DNA of 23,032 nt from Actinomycetes bacterium (GTDB lineage Bacteria > Actinomycetota > Actinomycetes > Actinomycetales > Microbacteriaceae), in assembly GCA_023428065.1 (NCBI GenBank), contig JAEYZI010000101.1, positions 1-23,032 on the forward strand, in the 5' to 3' direction. Made by a program: the position numbers and the translations under genes. Positions 21,798 to 23,032 of the stretch are shown piece after piece. The stretch's first letter is position 1. Every line of letters begins with the position of its first letter. The notes beneath the pieces are model-generated. The model was not told the DNA's origin. It saw nothing but the letters and a program-made list of their open reading frames with translations, and did no database searches.

Positions 21798-23032
21798 CCG
21801 AGGCCTCCGAACCCGCGGCGCGGCGCCGCGGAAGGTGCGGCCGTGGGGGCCGGGGCGGCGGGAGCGGCGGCTCCGAAGCCGCGCTTGGCGCCCGCGGAGA
21901 TCTCCTCGGCCTTGTTGACCTTGACGGTCGACTGCTCGGCCTGGTGGCGAGGCTTCACGTGCAGGTAGTAGGTCGTCTTGACGCCCTTCTCCCACGCCTT
22001 GTAGTAGATGTCCATCATGTCGCCGAGGTCGCGCGTCTCGAGGTACATGTTGCGGCTGATGGCCTGGTCGATCCACTTCTGGGCGCGCGCCGCGACCTCG
22101 ATGAAGGCGAACGGCGAGAGCTGGAAGCTCGTCTTGTAGACCTTCTTGAGCTCCTCGGGGATCTCCGGGATCACCTGGATGTCGCCCTGGCTGCGCAGCA
22201 CCTGCTCGCGCGTCTGCTCCCAGATGCCGAGGCGCTGGAGGTCGGCCACGAGGTTGCGGTTGACCTCGAGGAACTTGCCGTTCGAGGTGGAACGGCTGAA
22301 GATCTGCGCGAACTGCGGGTCGAGACCCGGAGTCGTGCCGGCCACGAGGCCGATGGAGGCCGTGGGCGCGATCGCCATGAGCGTCGCGTTGCGCATGCCG
22401 CCCTTGACCTTGTCGCGCAGGCGATCCCAGTCGAGGCGCATGGTGCGGTCGACCGTGATGGGCACGCCGCGGTCCTTCTCGGTGAGCTCGATCGAGTCGA
22501 AGGGCACGAGCCCCTGCGACCAGCGCGATCCCGCGAAGTTGGCGTACGAGCCGCGCTCGCGCGCGAGGTCGGCCGACTCGTCGATCGCCGCGTACGAGAC
22601 GTGCTCCATGATCTCGTCCATGAGGTTGTACGCCTCTTCGGACTCGTAGGAGTAGCCGAGCTTCTCGACGACGTCGGTGAAGCCCATGACGCCGAGCCCG
22701 ATGGCGCGGTTGGTCTGGTTGGCGTGGTCCGCCTCGGCGACCGACGACTCGGTGATGTCGATGAGGTTGTCGAGCTGCCGTACGGCGCTGCGCGCGGAGT
22801 CCTCGATGAGCTCCCAGTCGAATCCGAGCCCGCCGTTCTCGTCGACCTTGAGGTGGGTCGAGAGGTTGATCGAGGCGAGGTTGCACACGGAGATGTTCTC
22901 GAGGTCCTGCGGGAGGCAGATCTCGGTGCAGAGGTTCGAGAGGTGGATCGTGCCCGTGTTGTTGTTGAGGGCGCGGTTGTTGATCGTGTCCTTCCAGGTG
23001 AGCCACGGGTGGCTCGTGGTCTGGAGCGACAT
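21794..23032 (-). CDS. nrdA: Ribonucleotide reductase alpha subunit, C-terminal part (5' end beyond window)
   Basis: The last 412 codons are in view; the ATG at the window edge is internal, since the frame begins inside the catalytic barrel. Active-site residues are clear: N33, C35 and E37 of the fragment in SNLCTEI correspond to E. coli N437, C439 and E441, and C50 in ISVCNLASINL to C462. The radical-transfer pair is seen as TTYYLHVKPR. The rest of the barrel (GLGVMGFTDVV, APTASIGLVAGTTPGLDPQF) is normal. After that comes an Ala/Pro linker with two RGFG motifs, then a stop after GFGGLG, with no C-terminal cysteines. The missing CxxC tail is encoded in the overlapping micro-ORF. The enzyme reduces ribonucleoside diphosphates with NrdB. 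Confidence 0.95.
   Translation of the reverse strand: MSLQTTSHPWLTWKDTINNRALNNNTGTIHLSNLCTEICLPQDLENISVCNLASINLSTHLKVDENGGLGFDWELIEDSARSAVRQLDNLIDITESSVAEADHANQTNRAIGLGVMGFTDVVEKLGYSYESEEAYNLMDEIMEHVSYAAIDESADLARERGSYANFAGSRWSQGLVPFDSIELTEKDRGVPITVDRTMRLDWDRLRDKVKGGMRNATLMAIAPTASIGLVAGTTPGLDPQFAQIFSRSTSNGKFLEVNRNLVADLQRLGIWEQTREQVLRSQGDIQVIPEIPEELKKVYKTSFQLSPFAFIEVAARAQKWIDQAISRNMYLETRDLGDMMDIYYKAWEKGVKTTYYLHVKPRHQAEQSTVKVNKAEEISAGAKRGFGAAAPAAPAPTAAPSAAPRRGFGGLG
21804..21808 (-). promoter_or_regulatory. Shine-Dalgarno GGAGG of the CESCQ micro-ORF
   Basis: GGAGG on the minus strand lies six bases before the ATG at 21797, within the last codons of nrdA (GFGGLG). Its near-ideal spacing argues that the micro-ORF is translated in its own right. 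Confidence 0.6.

Noticed and set aside
21790..21830. Programmed -1 frameshift joining nrdA to the CESCQ frame
   Set aside because: No X XXY YYZ slippery heptamer was found near the overlap, and the downstream frame has its own well-spaced Shine-Dalgarno and ATG. Not excluded, but less likely than restart or an indel.
1..23032. CRISPR arrays, tRNA or rRNA genes, insertion sequences, prophage or defence genes
   Set aside because: None seen on either strand; all sequence is accounted for by metabolic, transport and housekeeping genes.

Overview
This is a GC-rich stretch of actinobacterial chromosome. Dense short-gap gene packing, GTG starts, recurrent GGATGC/GCATCC codon pairs and start codons placed directly after TANNNT -10 boxes all suggest the Microbacteriaceae. 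That family placement is an inference from style and content, not from a marker gene. I see no rRNA, tRNA, CRISPR array, insertion sequence or phage gene, and no gap longer than about 180 bp. Base composition looks uniform, so nothing points to recent transfer.

Layout, left to right. (1) 1-3034 is housekeeping: a truncated DUF255 thioredoxin-fold protein (-), a metallo-beta-lactamase-fold hydrolase (+) and an aldo/keto reductase (-). (2) 3181-6152 is pntA-pntB, the proton-translocating NAD(P) transhydrogenase, ending at a hairpin shared with the convergent ABC operon. (3) 6222-8852 (-) is a translationally coupled four-gene operon: membrane protein, winged-helix regulator, ABC ATPase, ABC permease. 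A 19-bp inverted repeat sits at its promoter. (4) 8928-12698 is hrpA. (5) 12706-13862 holds two divergent FMN split-barrel proteins, one a PdxH relative with altered phosphate-binding residues. (6) 13872-20504 (-) is a gamma-glutamylation catabolic cluster read as APC permease, PuuD-like hydrolase, SDR dehydrogenase, glutamine-synthetase-like ligase, aldehyde dehydrogenase and FCD-type GntR regulator. (7) 20680-23032 (-) is a ribonucleotide reductase operon whose nrdA continues past the right edge.

The cluster in (6) resembles the E. coli Puu route for putrescine but lacks the FAD amine oxidase PuuB. It has an NAD-type SDR instead, so the expected substrate is an amino alcohol such as ethanolamine: glutamylate the amine, oxidise the alcohol to an aldehyde and then an acid, and hydrolyse off glutamate. 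An imperfect palindrome and three CATTAG repeats at an 8-bp period lie at the operon promoter and are candidate sites for the regulator encoded at its end.

The most unusual region is the RNR operon. NrdB has Phe in place of the radical Tyr, and every metal ligand keeps the spacing of the Chlamydia class Ic enzyme, so a Mn/Fe cofactor is predicted. The NrdA frame stops without the usual C-terminal cysteine pair. A 26-codon ORF with its own strong Shine-Dalgarno, overlapping the nrdA stop by ATGA, encodes a peptide ending in CESCQ. The redox tail of the reductase may therefore be made as a separate micropeptide.
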